Assembly (NCBI GenBank): GCA_039105265.1
Contig: JAPFFF010000022.1
Coordinates: forward strand, 1,674,001-1,738,000
Reading direction: 5' to 3'
Origin: Tritrichomonas musculus
Lineage: Eukaryota; Parabasalia; Tritrichomonadida; Tritrichomonadidae
DNA length: 64,000 bases
Shown: piece after piece, positions 19,429-27,871 of the stretch
Layout: every line of letters begins with the position of its first letter
Position numbering within the stretch: position 1 is the stretch's first letter
Notes under the pieces: model-generated
Told to the model about the DNA's origin: nothing
Database searches by the model: none
What the model saw: the letters and a program-made list of their open reading frames with translations, nothing else
Translations under genes and position numbers: made by a program

Positions 19429-19770
19429 TTATTTTTTATTCAAAAATGTTTCAAATGAAGGTAATTGAGTTGTTGAACTTGTTTGATGAATTAATTCATC
19501 GATTGGTGGTAAATCAACTTTTTTGTTAATTTCTTTTTCAAATTCTTTTGCTGGATTTCTTTCTTTTTCTTTTGAAAGTTGAATTATTTCATCTATTGGT
19601 GGTAATTCTTCTTTTGCAATTTGAAGTTTTTCATAAGCTTGCTTCAAATTCCTTCTCTTTTTCTTTGGAAACTTCACAATATTCTTTTCCTTTTCATCAA
19701 GGGGATAGAAAAATTGTTGATTTGGTAATCCTTGAACAATGATTTTTCCCCACTTACTTTTCTTGCTCAT
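19429..19770 (-). CDS. SKWG-family protein
   Basis: 113 residues from the MSKKSKWG start at 19770, preferred because the B homologue starts MSKWG and because TTCACTATTATTTTAAG lies just upstream. The N-terminal block SKWGKIIVQG...YPLDEKEKNIVKFPKKK is nearly the same in the 85 aa protein of element B (35942-36199). The tail has three copies of an LPPIDE(L/I)I-like motif, of which B has one (LPHIDELL). The repeated short linear motif suggests a multivalent binding tail. Confidence 0.68.
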   Translation of the reverse strand: MSKKSKWGKIIVQGLPNQQFFYPLDEKEKNIVKFPKKKRRNLKQAYEKLQIAKEELPPIDEIIQLSKEKERNPAKEFEKEINKKVDLPPIDELIHQTSSTTQLPSFETFLNKK

Positions 19771-19827
19771 TCTTAAAATAATAGTGAAATGAAAAACGAC
19801 CACATTATTGAAAAAGTTAATGTTTAT

Positions 19828-20082
19828 TTAATTAATTAACGGTGAGTTTTCAATTTCTTCAAGTTGATAAATCGCAAAAAATTGCAGATTTTCTACTAAT
19901 TCTTGTTCAGTATTAGAAAAGATTTGTTGCTCCACGAAAAAATCATCTTCATTAATTTCTATAAAGATTCGATGCAATTCATTGAGAACCTCTATTTGAT
20001 GATTTCTATCATTAGAATTTTGATATTCGTCCACTTTATTGAGAATCAAGTTTAGAGCATTTAAAGCATCAAACGTTGACAT
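19828..20082 (-). CDS. Small helical protein, family H (84 aa)
   Basis: MSTFDALNALNLILNKVDEY... homologous to 19159-19395 and to 36564-36815. Conserved features are an N-terminal helix, an R-x5-LNELH helix and a C-terminal FFAIYQLEEI helix. Adjacent duplicates within D suggest local gene amplification. Function unknown. Confidence 0.62.
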   Translation of the reverse strand: MSTFDALNALNLILNKVDEYQNSNDRNHQIEVLNELHRIFIEINEDDFFVEQQIFSNTEQELVENLQFFAIYQLEEIENSPLIN

Positions 20083-20176
20083 TGAACAAAGTATTTTTGT
20101 GAGGTGAGTTAAGTTAAGTTGTGAAGTTAAGTTAAGAAAAAGTTAAAAAGAAAAAAATTTTAAGATGAAAAATTGT

Positions 20177-20419
20177 TTATTCATTCCAGTATTTTAACCA
20201 ATAGGTGGCATAATCATTGAAAGCTTTGATGGATTCAGAATCTGAATCACAAATTTCGCATTGTTGAAGGAAATATTTCCTTTCTTTCAACACATTTGAG
20301 AATCGGAAATAAATTGCGAACCAAATGTTTTCTTTCTCTTGAGGGGTTGCATCATTCCATTTGTTTGTAAGTTCAACAATTTCTTTATGAACTTGAATGA
20401 GTCTTTCGATTCGAGACAT
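20177..20419 (-). CDS. Small helical protein, possible family H member (80 aa)
   Basis: MSRIERLIQVHKEIVELTNKW... shows the same size and helix layout as its two neighbours, with a central ERKYFLQQCEICDSDSES turn and a final ATYWLKYW helix. Similarity is weaker than between the other members. Initiator-like CTCACCTCATTTTTTTAAATG lies upstream. Confidence 0.55.
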   Translation of the reverse strand: MSRIERLIQVHKEIVELTNKWNDATPQEKENIWFAIYFRFSNVLKERKYFLQQCEICDSDSESIKAFNDYATYWLKYWNE

Positions 20420-20499
20420 TTAAAAAAATGAGGTGAGATGAAAAAATAAATGGATTAAAATTTAAATTCAAAAAGTTAGTTTATTTTGTGAAATGACCA

Positions 20500-21216
20500 T
20501 TAAACGGTCATTTTTTTATTTGAATAATCTCTTTCAAATTTGTTAATATAAATTTGAACATATCTTCCATTTTTATCATTAGCCCAAACAAAAAATGACG
20601 AATATTTAGACCTTTGAAATTTTTCCAATTTTCTGTATTTTTCTCCATTGAAAAAATAAAATTCACCATTTGAATAGAAATAGTTTTCAAAAGTTGATGA
20701 ATTATATTTTTTCACAGGAATAGAATTTGGAGGTAATTTATCATAAAATTGATAAATAATATTTAATGCGGATTTTCTGTTTTTCATGTTTTCTGAATGA
20801 GATACCCAACGTAAATTTGAAGGTGAATTATTTTTGATATTATTATCAATATGGTCAACAAATTTTTTGTTCTCTGGGTCATCATTTGGAACAAAATGTT
20901 CAGCAATAATCCTATGTTTCAATTTTGATTTATTATTCAATCTAATTTCAATATATCTATTTTCTTTGTTTCGATTGATTTCTTTCAAAATCTTCTTTGT
21001 ACTGATTTTTCTTATGTAATATGGTTCAGAAGTCATTATTTCATAATCTGGATAATTTTTAAGTTTCTCAAATTGAGCATTTTCAGGAACTGTCATTTCT
21101 TCACCTTCTTCAATTTTCTGTTCTTCTTCAATTTCTTTTTCTAATATCTTTTCTTCAATGTCTTTTAAATGTTCTTCAATTTCAATAATTTCTTCTTCAA
21201 GTTCTTTAACTGACAT
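20500..21216 (-). CDS. HNH homing-endonuclease-like protein
   Basis: 238 residues. A long acidic coiled coil (about 1-45) is followed by NYPDYEIM (NUMOD4-like), then HRIIAEHFVPNDDPENK, VDHIDNN and NLRWVSHSENMKNR, the core of the HNH_3 family. The metal-side His/Asn residues are visible in VDHIDNNIKNN and SPSNLRW. The C-terminal part (FYFFNGEKYRKL..., VWANDKNGRYVQIYINKF) resembles the small protein at 22896-23195. It is homologous to the shorter HNH protein in element B (36251-36586). Confidence 0.72.
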   Translation of the reverse strand: MSVKELEEEIIEIEEHLKDIEEKILEKEIEEEQKIEEGEEMTVPENAQFEKLKNYPDYEIMTSEPYYIRKISTKKILKEINRNKENRYIEIRLNNKSKLKHRIIAEHFVPNDDPENKKFVDHIDNNIKNNSPSNLRWVSHSENMKNRKSALNIIYQFYDKLPPNSIPVKKYNSSTFENYFYSNGEFYFFNGEKYRKLEKFQRSKYSSFFVWANDKNGRYVQIYINKFERDYSNKKMTV

Positions 21217-21237
21217 TTAATTTAGTGAGGTGAAATT

Positions 21238-21612
21238 TCAATCAGATTCAGAATCTTCAGAATCATTATTTTGTCTTCTTTTTCTAGATTTTGAATTTTG
21301 ATTTGCTTGTAATTGAGCTAAATGTTGTAAAAATTCTTCATGTTCATAAACTTTTGAAGGATTTTTTGTAAATTTTGTATTTTTTTGAGGTTGTTGAGGT
21401 AGTTGAGGTAGTTGAGGTAATTGATAAACCATTTGTTCTTGAGTTTTCTTAGTATTTCTTTTAGGTTTTGAATTCACCTCATTTCTCAAATTTTTTATTT
21501 CAACAATTGCATCAAACATTTTAGATTTTAAATGAGAATTTTCATTTTGTAATCTTTCCATTAATAATTTTTGTTCTTGAGCTTTTGTTAATTTTTGATT
21601 TCTTAATGACAT
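21238..21612 (-). CDS. Coiled-coil protein with Pro/Gln repeat
   Basis: 124 residues. Residues 8-45 form a coiled coil (KAQEQKLLMERLQNENSHLK). The middle has three QLPQLPQ-type repeats, and the tail is basic then Ser/Asp/Glu-rich. Likely a structural or interaction protein. No family recognised. TTTCACCATTTAAAAAAACATG fits a trichomonad initiator. Confidence 0.55.
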   Translation of the reverse strand: MSLRNQKLTKAQEQKLLMERLQNENSHLKSKMFDAIVEIKNLRNEVNSKPKRNTKKTQEQMVYQLPQLPQLPQQPQKNTKFTKNPSKVYEHEEFLQHLAQLQANQNSKSRKRRQNNDSEDSESD

Positions 21613-21714
21613 GTTTTTTTAAATGGTGAAAAAAATTGAAGTAAAATTTTATTATAACACTTCACTTCATTAAAATTTTATAAAATGTTCATTTCACTAC
21701 TTCACATTTTTTTA

Positions 21715-22899
21715 ATGACGCAAAGAAACACAGTGAAAGTTTCTGATATGAATCAAATGATTCCTATTCAACCTTTTGACCCTTTGAAGTTCATTGAGAA
21801 ACAAGTAAAACTATTACATTTCAAACAAGACCTCAGAATGAAAACTTTTTTCATGCAACCATTAAGTTATTCCACAACTGAAGAATTTGATAAAGCAATT
21901 GATGATTTAGAGAAATATGTTCAAAATACTGAATTCAATTACAACTTTGATGAAGAAAAGTCAGAAATAAATGCTCTGAAAACACAAAGAAGGTTTGCTG
22001 AAATGAATGAAAAAGAAGAGAAAAGAATGATTGAAGACCTTGAAAAAATGTGCTACAAATCAAAAGAATATCTTTTTGATATCATTGACAAAAAAATGTT
22101 TTTCAATGAAACTAACACAAAAATAATAATTGAAAGAATCATTGAAAAATTGATTGGAAGTAGTGATGATGAAATGTTAAAAATGTACAATGAAGGTTTT
22201 GTTCAAGTTTCTTTTTCAAAGAAAGCAAAAGAATTGGTTAATACAATTAATCAAATCTTTGAAAGATTAAGAAATATCATGTTCACTTTCTTTGATAAAA
22301 TTCAAATAACCTATAACGGTCAAATTGTTAATGATTTCAAAGGCAAATTAATAGGTTTGAATAATGCTGCTTCAAATCTATTAATGGATTATATTGAAAC
22401 TTTCATTATTGTTTATCAAAAACCAATATCAGCAACAAAACAATATCAAAAAGTTTACATTGAAAATTTGTGTACTGATTTAGTGAAAAATGCTTCTCAA
22501 AGATGGATGCCAGAAATTAATGAAACATTAAATGGAATGACAAGAGGAAGAATTCAATGCTTCATTGAAAAAATTCATCATCATTATCCTCAATTGAAAG
22601 ATGAAGAAATAATTCCTCAAGAAAAAGTTGGTCCAATAATAGAAGAACCAGAAGATAACATTCAAAATGAAAGAAGAAAAGCAAGTAATAAAAAAACTTT
22701 TGAATGCTTCTATGCCAAATTAGATAAAGATTGGTATCAAACGGATGAATTGGTTCAATTATACAATGATTACTTCCAAACAAATTTGGCTTCAGTGATT
22801 TTTGGGATACTTGATGACGTTAAAAGTCATTTCAAAAGAGCAAGAAGGAGAATCAATAAATTTGAAGTTTATGGTTATGAAAAAATTAAGAAAAGTTAA
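21715..22899 (+). CDS. Hypothetical helical protein with C-terminal domain shared with element B
   Basis: 394 residues from MTQRNTVKVSD at 21715. This start is chosen over 21685 because CTTCACATTTTTTTAATG forms a good initiator next to it. It is mostly helical and charged. The last 65 residues (FECFYAKLDKDWYQTDELVQ...) match the end of the 141 aa protein at 46362-46787: W/C-Y at the start, (V/I)xLYN, FG, and a basic end. The pattern is like a winged-helix domain of virus helicase/primase or regulator tails, so DNA binding is suggested. The 3' end overlaps the convergent next gene by 4 bases. Confidence 0.6.
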   Translation: MTQRNTVKVSDMNQMIPIQPFDPLKFIEKQVKLLHFKQDLRMKTFFMQPLSYSTTEEFDKAIDDLEKYVQNTEFNYNFDEEKSEINALKTQRRFAEMNEKEEKRMIEDLEKMCYKSKEYLFDIIDKKMFFNETNTKIIIERIIEKLIGSSDDEMLKMYNEGFVQVSFSKKAKELVNTINQIFERLRNIMFTFFDKIQITYNGQIVNDFKGKLIGLNNAASNLLMDYIETFIIVYQKPISATKQYQKVYIENLCTDLVKNASQRWMPEINETLNGMTRGRIQCFIEKIHHHYPQLKDEEIIPQEKVGPIIEEPEDNIQNERRKASNKKTFECFYAKLDKDWYQTDELVQLYNDYFQTNLASVIFGILDDVKSHFKRARRRINKFEVYGYEKIKKS

Positions 22900-23195
22900 A
22901 GTCCATAATAAAACTTAAATTTTTTAATATTTAAAATTATTCTATTTCCTTTTGAATCTTTTAAGAAAACACATTTAGAACCATTTTTCAATTCAACTAT
23001 TTTGAGAGGTCTATAAATTTCATCTTGAAATTTTGAATAGAAATGGTCAATATCATTAGCTTCATCATGAAAATAGAAATATTGGTTATCTGAAAAAGTT
23101 ATATTATCATACATATCTTTTATTTTAATTGATTCTTCAGGAATATCATCAAAAAATATAAAATTGAGACCAGATATTGAAGTTTGAATTGGCAT
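22896..23195 (-). CDS. Small protein resembling the HNH protein's C-terminal domain
   Basis: 99 residues. The stretch QYFYFHDEAN...YRPLKIVEL...KDSKGNRIILNIKKFKF lines up with the end of the 20500-21216 protein (EFYFFNGEKYRKL...NDKNGRYVQIYINKF). It may be a free-standing version of that accessory domain. It overlaps the 3' end of the preceding gene tail-to-tail. Confidence 0.55.
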   Translation of the reverse strand: MPIQTSISGLNFIFFDDIPEESIKIKDMYDNITFSDNQYFYFHDEANDIDHFYSKFQDEIYRPLKIVELKNGSKCVFLKDSKGNRIILNIKKFKFYYGL

Positions 23196-23225
23196 TTTTA
23201 ATAACGAGAAAAAAAAATGTGTTGA

Positions 23226-23550
23226 AAATTTTTTGAGTTATCTCAACTCTCTAAGCTAACTCAATTTTTAGAGATAACAAATTTTTTAGAGTTAACAAAT
23301 TTTTTGAGTTATCTCAACTCTCTAAGCTAACTCAATTATTTGAGTCAACAAATTTTTTGAGTTATCTCAACTCTCTAAGCTAACTCAATTATTTGAGTCA
23401 ACAAATTTTTTAGAGTCAACAAATTTTTTAGAGTTAACAAATTTTTTGAGTTATCTCAACTCTCTAAGCTAACTCAATTATTTGAGTCAACAAATTTTTT
23501 AGAGTCAACAAATTTTTTGAGTTATCTCAACTCATAACTCAACTCATCCA
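23226..23550. repeat. Tandem array with dyad-symmetric units
   Basis: Several copies of a unit of about 50-60 bases, built from TTTGAGTTATCTCAACTC, TCTAAGCTAACTCAA and TTGAGTCAACAAATTTTTTA. Each unit contains the inverted pair TTGAGTTA / TAACTCAA and the short dyad GAGTT / AACTC. Spacing is irregular and there is no open frame. It is not CRISPR-like: there are no unique spacers. Confidence 0.8.
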
Positions 23551-23599
23551 CCTCAAAAAAAATAAATAAAAAAGAAAAAAAGTTGGTTTTTTAAATGGT

Positions 23600-23946
23600 G
23601 CCGTTTATTAATTAAAATAGAATAATAAAAATAAAGGTTTGTGTAAACCTTTGAAAAAGAAAAAACGGTAAAAAGATTGTTTTGCTGAAATTCAATCTTT
23701 TCAAATAGTGGTTTTTTCCTCCTAAAGAGGGATTTATTAAATCCGTTTACTAAATAATAAATAAAATGACTTTGTGTAAAAGTCTGAGAAGATTAAAAGT
23801 TTCATCAACAATTTTGTATCAGAAACTCCGAAACGCTGTAGTTTCTATAAAAATTATCAAAACTAATAACAATTTTATTATTAGATGATGTGTTGCTTTC
23901 AAATAGAAAAAACATATCTTTTTCTATTTACCCTCTTTAGGAGGAA
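23600..23946. ncRNA. Hairpin-rich non-coding segment (candidate structured RNA)
   Basis: Eight successive perfect stems, by inspection. They are AAAGGTTT/AAACCTTT (23633/23645), AAAAGATTG/CAATCTTTT (23671/23693), CCTC/GAGG (23718/23727), GGATTT/AAATCC (23730/23739), GACTTT/AAAGTC (23768/23779), AGAAACT/AGTTTCT (23821/23840), CTAATAA/TTATTAG (23863/23878) and an 11 bp stem (23901/23919). Two longer pairings enclose parts of it: CCGTTT/AAACGG (23601/23664) and a perfect 16 bp inverted repeat (23716-23731 with 23931-23946). No group I core motif was recognised. It could be a structured RNA or a DNA-level control element. Confidence 0.45.
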
Positions 23947-23956
23947 TTCAATGAAT

Positions 23957-24121
23957 TTAATCATATGTATCATAAATTAGAATAGAAAATCGTTTCAAAG
24001 AAATTCCATTATCGGCGCCTATAACTTCATTTCTTAGAAATTTTTCTGTGAATTCTAATTTGAGTGAACAGTTGAATGGTTGCATTTCTTTCATAGGTTT
24101 CATAGTTTCTAGTAGTTTCAT
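23957..24121 (-). CDS. Small hypothetical protein (54 aa)
   Basis: Frame too short for routine lists: MKLLETMKPMKEMQPFNCSL and onward, ending IYDTYD. It is preceded by TTTCACTTCATTTATTATATT, the initiator-like pattern seen before other genes of D. It sits between the hairpin-rich segment and the end of the gene block. Function unknown. Confidence 0.45.
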   Translation of the reverse strand: MKLLETMKPMKEMQPFNCSLKLEFTEKFLRNEVIGADNGISLKRFSILIYDTYD

Positions 24122-24310
24122 TGTTTGTACTTGTTTAATATAATAAATGAAGTGAAAGTATTCAATTAAAATTTTAATTGAAAATAAGTAGTCATATCAT
24201 TAAAATTTTTAACTTTTTAAAAGGGTGTTGGGAATCATTTCATTTATTAACTTTATTTATTAAATTAATTTAATTATTAAAATATATTTATAATATTCAT
24301 TAATGTTTTA
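24122..24310. other. AT-rich spacer at the right edge of element D
   Basis: No gene and no repeat matching the AGTAGT element tips. The end of element D cannot be placed exactly here. Confidence 0.5.
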
Positions 24311-25772
24311 TAGTTGGTGGACATAATTCTGTTTTGGAGACATAATTATGTTTTCACATCATTTCTATATATTCAAATTGGATTTTTTAAAAAACAATTG
24401 TAGAACAATTAATATCATATTGGATACATTCTATTCCCCGATTTTCATTCACTTTTATCAAACTAAATTTGATCATAAATATGATATCGAATTTTTCATT
24501 TCTGAATATTTTTTTATTATTTGAAAAAAATTATAATTTACTTTTCATCTATAATTAAAATGTATCATTATTATTTATTGAAATAAAATAGATAATTAGA
24601 AAAAATGGTTTCATTTTCATTTCACTGCTCAAAAAACTCATTTCATATCACATTTCATGCTTTTACAATAAAAAAAAGGTTGTTTTAATTTGCTCTAACA
24701 TAGTTATTATTTTAGAATATAATGTATATATTATATTTTAGAAAAAAATTTATTGAAATAATAATTATATAAAAAGAAAAAGTGTTTCCAAAATATGACA
24801 AAAATCATTCAAACAAAATTACTAATTTTGAAAAATGAGTTTATTTTATTTCAAATTAGATGCAGTATTAATCATCTATATGATGCATATAATATATTAA
24901 ATATAATAATATGGTTGAAAAATAATCAATCTTGGAAAAATTTCATTTTTCTTTTTTTCATTCAAAATCATTCATAAATCACTCATGCATAATTGATATG
25001 ATTTCAGAATTACATTATTTGATAACACATACAATGAAATATATTATTAATCCTCTAAAAATCATTGTTGCCCATCAAGATTTCAGGTTTTTCTAAGAAA
25101 TATACAAATTTCACTTTTTTATTTTTTCTATTATAATAGCATTAAAAATAGCAATTAATCAATAAATATTAGGTAAGTATAGAAGAACTATTAAAATAAT
25201 GAAAATAATTTCTCAATGTCTAAAATTGAAAGTCTTTTTAAGTTATTTCAGAAGTTACTCTTTTTCATTAAGGTAATAGATCTTGAGTAGAACCGCCAAT
25301 TTTATTCTTTCAATATCATTATTCTATATGCATTATATCAAATATTTAAATAAAAATTTAAAAGTTTTTATTTTTTATTGAAAAAAACAAAAAAGTGATA
25401 TGATTTTTAACTTTATTTTGTGCATCAAATTTTTCTTATATGAAAGTTTTTAGATATCAATTATCTGATAAAATTATATCATTACTGATTATGAATTAAT
25501 GATATTATTATTAAATCCCAAGTTTCAATTATTGAGAATAAAATAAGCATTTTGACTTTTTTTTACATTAATGGCAAAATTTCATATAAATCACAAATAT
25601 AATAGCTCATTTAATTAAATAATGATGTACATAAAATACATTAATAAAGTATATAATATTATCAAATTATCTTTAAAAAGTATTGAGAAAATTGTGTTTT
25701 ATTTTTGTGTACCATTCAAAAAGTTGAGCAAACATGATTATGTCCCAAAAACATAATTATGTCCACCAACTA
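24311..25772. mobile_element. TA-flanked inverted-repeat element T1
   Basis: The left end TAGTTGGTGGACATAATT (24311 on) and the right end ...AATTATGTCCACCAACTA (to 25772) are inverted copies. Similarity extends about 38 bases through a second GGACATAAT-type word on each side. TA flanks both sides (24309-24310 and 25773-25774), fitting the Tc1/mariner target choice. No transposase frame is visible in the 1.46 kb, so it is non-autonomous or long decayed. Confidence 0.7.
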
Positions 25773-26640
25773 TAAATTAATTTAATTAATATGGATGCAA
25801 AACTTTTTCTGATAAATGCTTTTTTAAAAAAATATTTGGAGAATAAATTAATTTTGAATTGAGAATTCAATTTAATAAAAAATCTTTATTTTAGAATAAT
25901 AATTGAAAAATGTGGATGGGAAACTTTTTGAAGTAAAATTTTAATGTGCTTAATTTTCACCTATATAGCGGTTTTCAGGACAATTAGTTTTGAGAATTTG
26001 ATAAAAATAGGTCAAATGACCCACTTTTTAAGTAAAAATACGAATTTTGAAGGTCATTTAGTACTTTATATAGCGGTTTTCAGGACGAGTATAAATTAGG
26101 AGGTCAAATGGTTCACTTTCTAATGAATTTCTTGAAATAAAAGGTCTTAAATGGTCAAATTTTTCAAAGAAAATCGACCAAAAAGGTCAAATTCATGTTC
26201 AAATTATTAAAAGAAATCTATCAAAAAGTTCTCCAAATGGTCAAATTTTTCAAAAAAATGGTCATTTGGTCTTGTTTTTATTGAAAAAGTGGTCGTTTAG
26301 AACGAAAAATGAACGAAAAGTGGTCAAATTGTCATGAAAAGTGGTCGTTTAGAGCACTTTTCAGGACAATTTATTAACTACTTTTTAATTTTTGAGATGG
26401 GAAATCTATCCCAAATTCAAAAAGTAGGCTCTTCCAACTCAAAAAATAAACATTTTATTTGAAATCTTTGAATAATATAATTCAATTTTTTTATTCACCT
26501 CATCTCTCAAAAAGCTCAGTATATTTTGCTCATAACTCATCAAACAGTTTTTCAAGGACAAATTTTCTTGAAGTAATTTATTGTTTAGCAAAATATTATT
26601 CATTTAATTCATAAAAAATTCACTGTTTTTATAATAATTT
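25773..26640. repeat. Gene-free stretch with GGTCAAAT-type repeats
   Basis: No gene. TATATAGCGGTTTTCAGGAC occurs at 25962 and 26067, with a partial copy (CTTTTCAGGACAATTT) near 26357. Between 26008 and 26345 short irregular words such as AGGTCAAAT, GGTCATTT and GTGGTC recur many times. It appears to be a decayed, internally repetitive element. Confidence 0.6.
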
Positions 26641-26645
26641 TTTTT

Positions 26646-27130
26646 TGGTCAATCTTCAGTTTAACCTATCTTCAGCCAAATTACACTAATATTCGCTCTA
26701 ATTAAGCCGATATTTGCTCTAATTATACCAATTTTCAGCTAAACTACGCCATCTTCGCTCTAACCAAATCAATCTTCAGATAAATTATACCAATCTTTAT
26801 TTTATCTACACCAATCTACCCTCTAACTATATCAATATTCAGACAAATTATGACAATATTCGTTTTAACTGCACCGTCTCTCATTTAAACTGACTTTCAG
26901 TCAAATTACGCAATTTTTCTATTTAACTGCACAAATCTTGATTATAACTACACCAATATTCAATTCAACTATACTACAATCTTCAACTCAGCTACACAAA
27001 TCTTCTCTCTAACTACATCGACTTTCTTCTATAATATACCAATATTCACTCTAAATACACCAAATTTTTTACTTTAACTGCACCAATATTCAGATAAAAT
27101 GGTTTAATCTTCACTCCAACTACGCCACAA
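26646..27130. repeat. Degenerate tandem repeat, about 30 bp unit
   Basis: About sixteen imperfect copies of a unit approximated by CACCAATATTCA-CTCTAACTA, with variants such as CCAATCTTCAGATAAATTA. The steady recurrence of C(C/A)AAT(C/A)TTC every 30 or so bases marks a diverged minisatellite. No open frame. Confidence 0.65.
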
Positions 27131-27871
27131 GCAGAACCTAATTGAATAATCATATTTGATTTAATAATCTATATTATTAAATGATTTTTACATTTTATTT
27201 AATGCTAGCTTATTTTTATACAAAATAAAAAGTTTCCGTTCTTGTTAAATAATTAAAATTTCCAATGAACTATTGAATAATTTATTCATTATCAAGATTC
27301 AAAATATAATAAAATAACTATTTTTATTAGTTAAATATTATCTTGTCATAATTTCATATAAATGCAACATAAATTTGAAAATATTTGATAGCGAATTCGA
27401 AGCACGATTCCGCAAATCTATTAAAAATGGTTTAATTATCTATTTTGAAGTAAAAAAGCAAACGCTATAATTTCAATGAGAATAACTTTCTAGATCAAAG
27501 ATTGAATATTTTAAAAATTTAATTTTTAATAATTTAATCTTTTTAAACATGTTTTTAATTATTGAATTAATTTATTTATATTTATAAAATTCTACTATTT
27601 AGAGAACTTCGAGTATAAACACTCTTTTTACAAAGGTATGGAAACTCTTTTTCAATTCAATTTTATTTTATGCAAAAAAAGCTTGAATATTGATCATTTT
27701 TTATTAAAAATCAATCCATCGTCATGTATATAATATTTGTAGAATAAATATAAATTCAAAAAAATATAATTTTAATTTTATTACTGAAAAACAAAGAAAA
27801 AATGAATTTCAAAAATTTGCGATTTTTGATCAACGGAAAAAACCTCATCAAAGTTTAATATATGTCTAATA
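27131..27871. other. Gene-free AT-rich DNA
   Basis: No gene or strong repeat recognised. The 15-mer AAAGGTATGGAAACT at 27632 has an inverted exact copy at 33271, possibly traces of an older enclosing element. Confidence 0.5.

Larger units (their letters stand above)
16326..24240. mobile_element. Element D: remnant of a related Maverick accessory region
   Basis: An AT-rich block of about a dozen small genes. Several have clear counterparts in element B's accessory regions: the SKWG-type protein, the HNH protein, the MNS...LNN helical protein, the 84 aa helical family, and the C-terminal domain of the 46362-46787 protein. Others (GIY-YIG, D12 methylase) are typical of large DNA viruses and their relatives. 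No capsid, ATPase or polymerase is seen here. Element A is inserted at its left boundary; the rest of D would lie left of the window. The right boundary is vague, and no matching terminal repeat was found. Confidence 0.6.

Noticed and set aside
23226-23550. Array of repeated units, possible CRISPR
   Set aside because: Units differ irregularly in length, there are no unique spacers, and the host is eukaryotic.
23600-23946. Group I or group II intron as explanation for the hairpins
   Set aside because: No recognisable conserved core sequences and no interrupted gene around it.
24795-24977. 60 aa frame inside T1
   Set aside because: Low-complexity, Ile/Asn/Lys-rich, no transposase motif; expected by chance in such AT-rich DNA.
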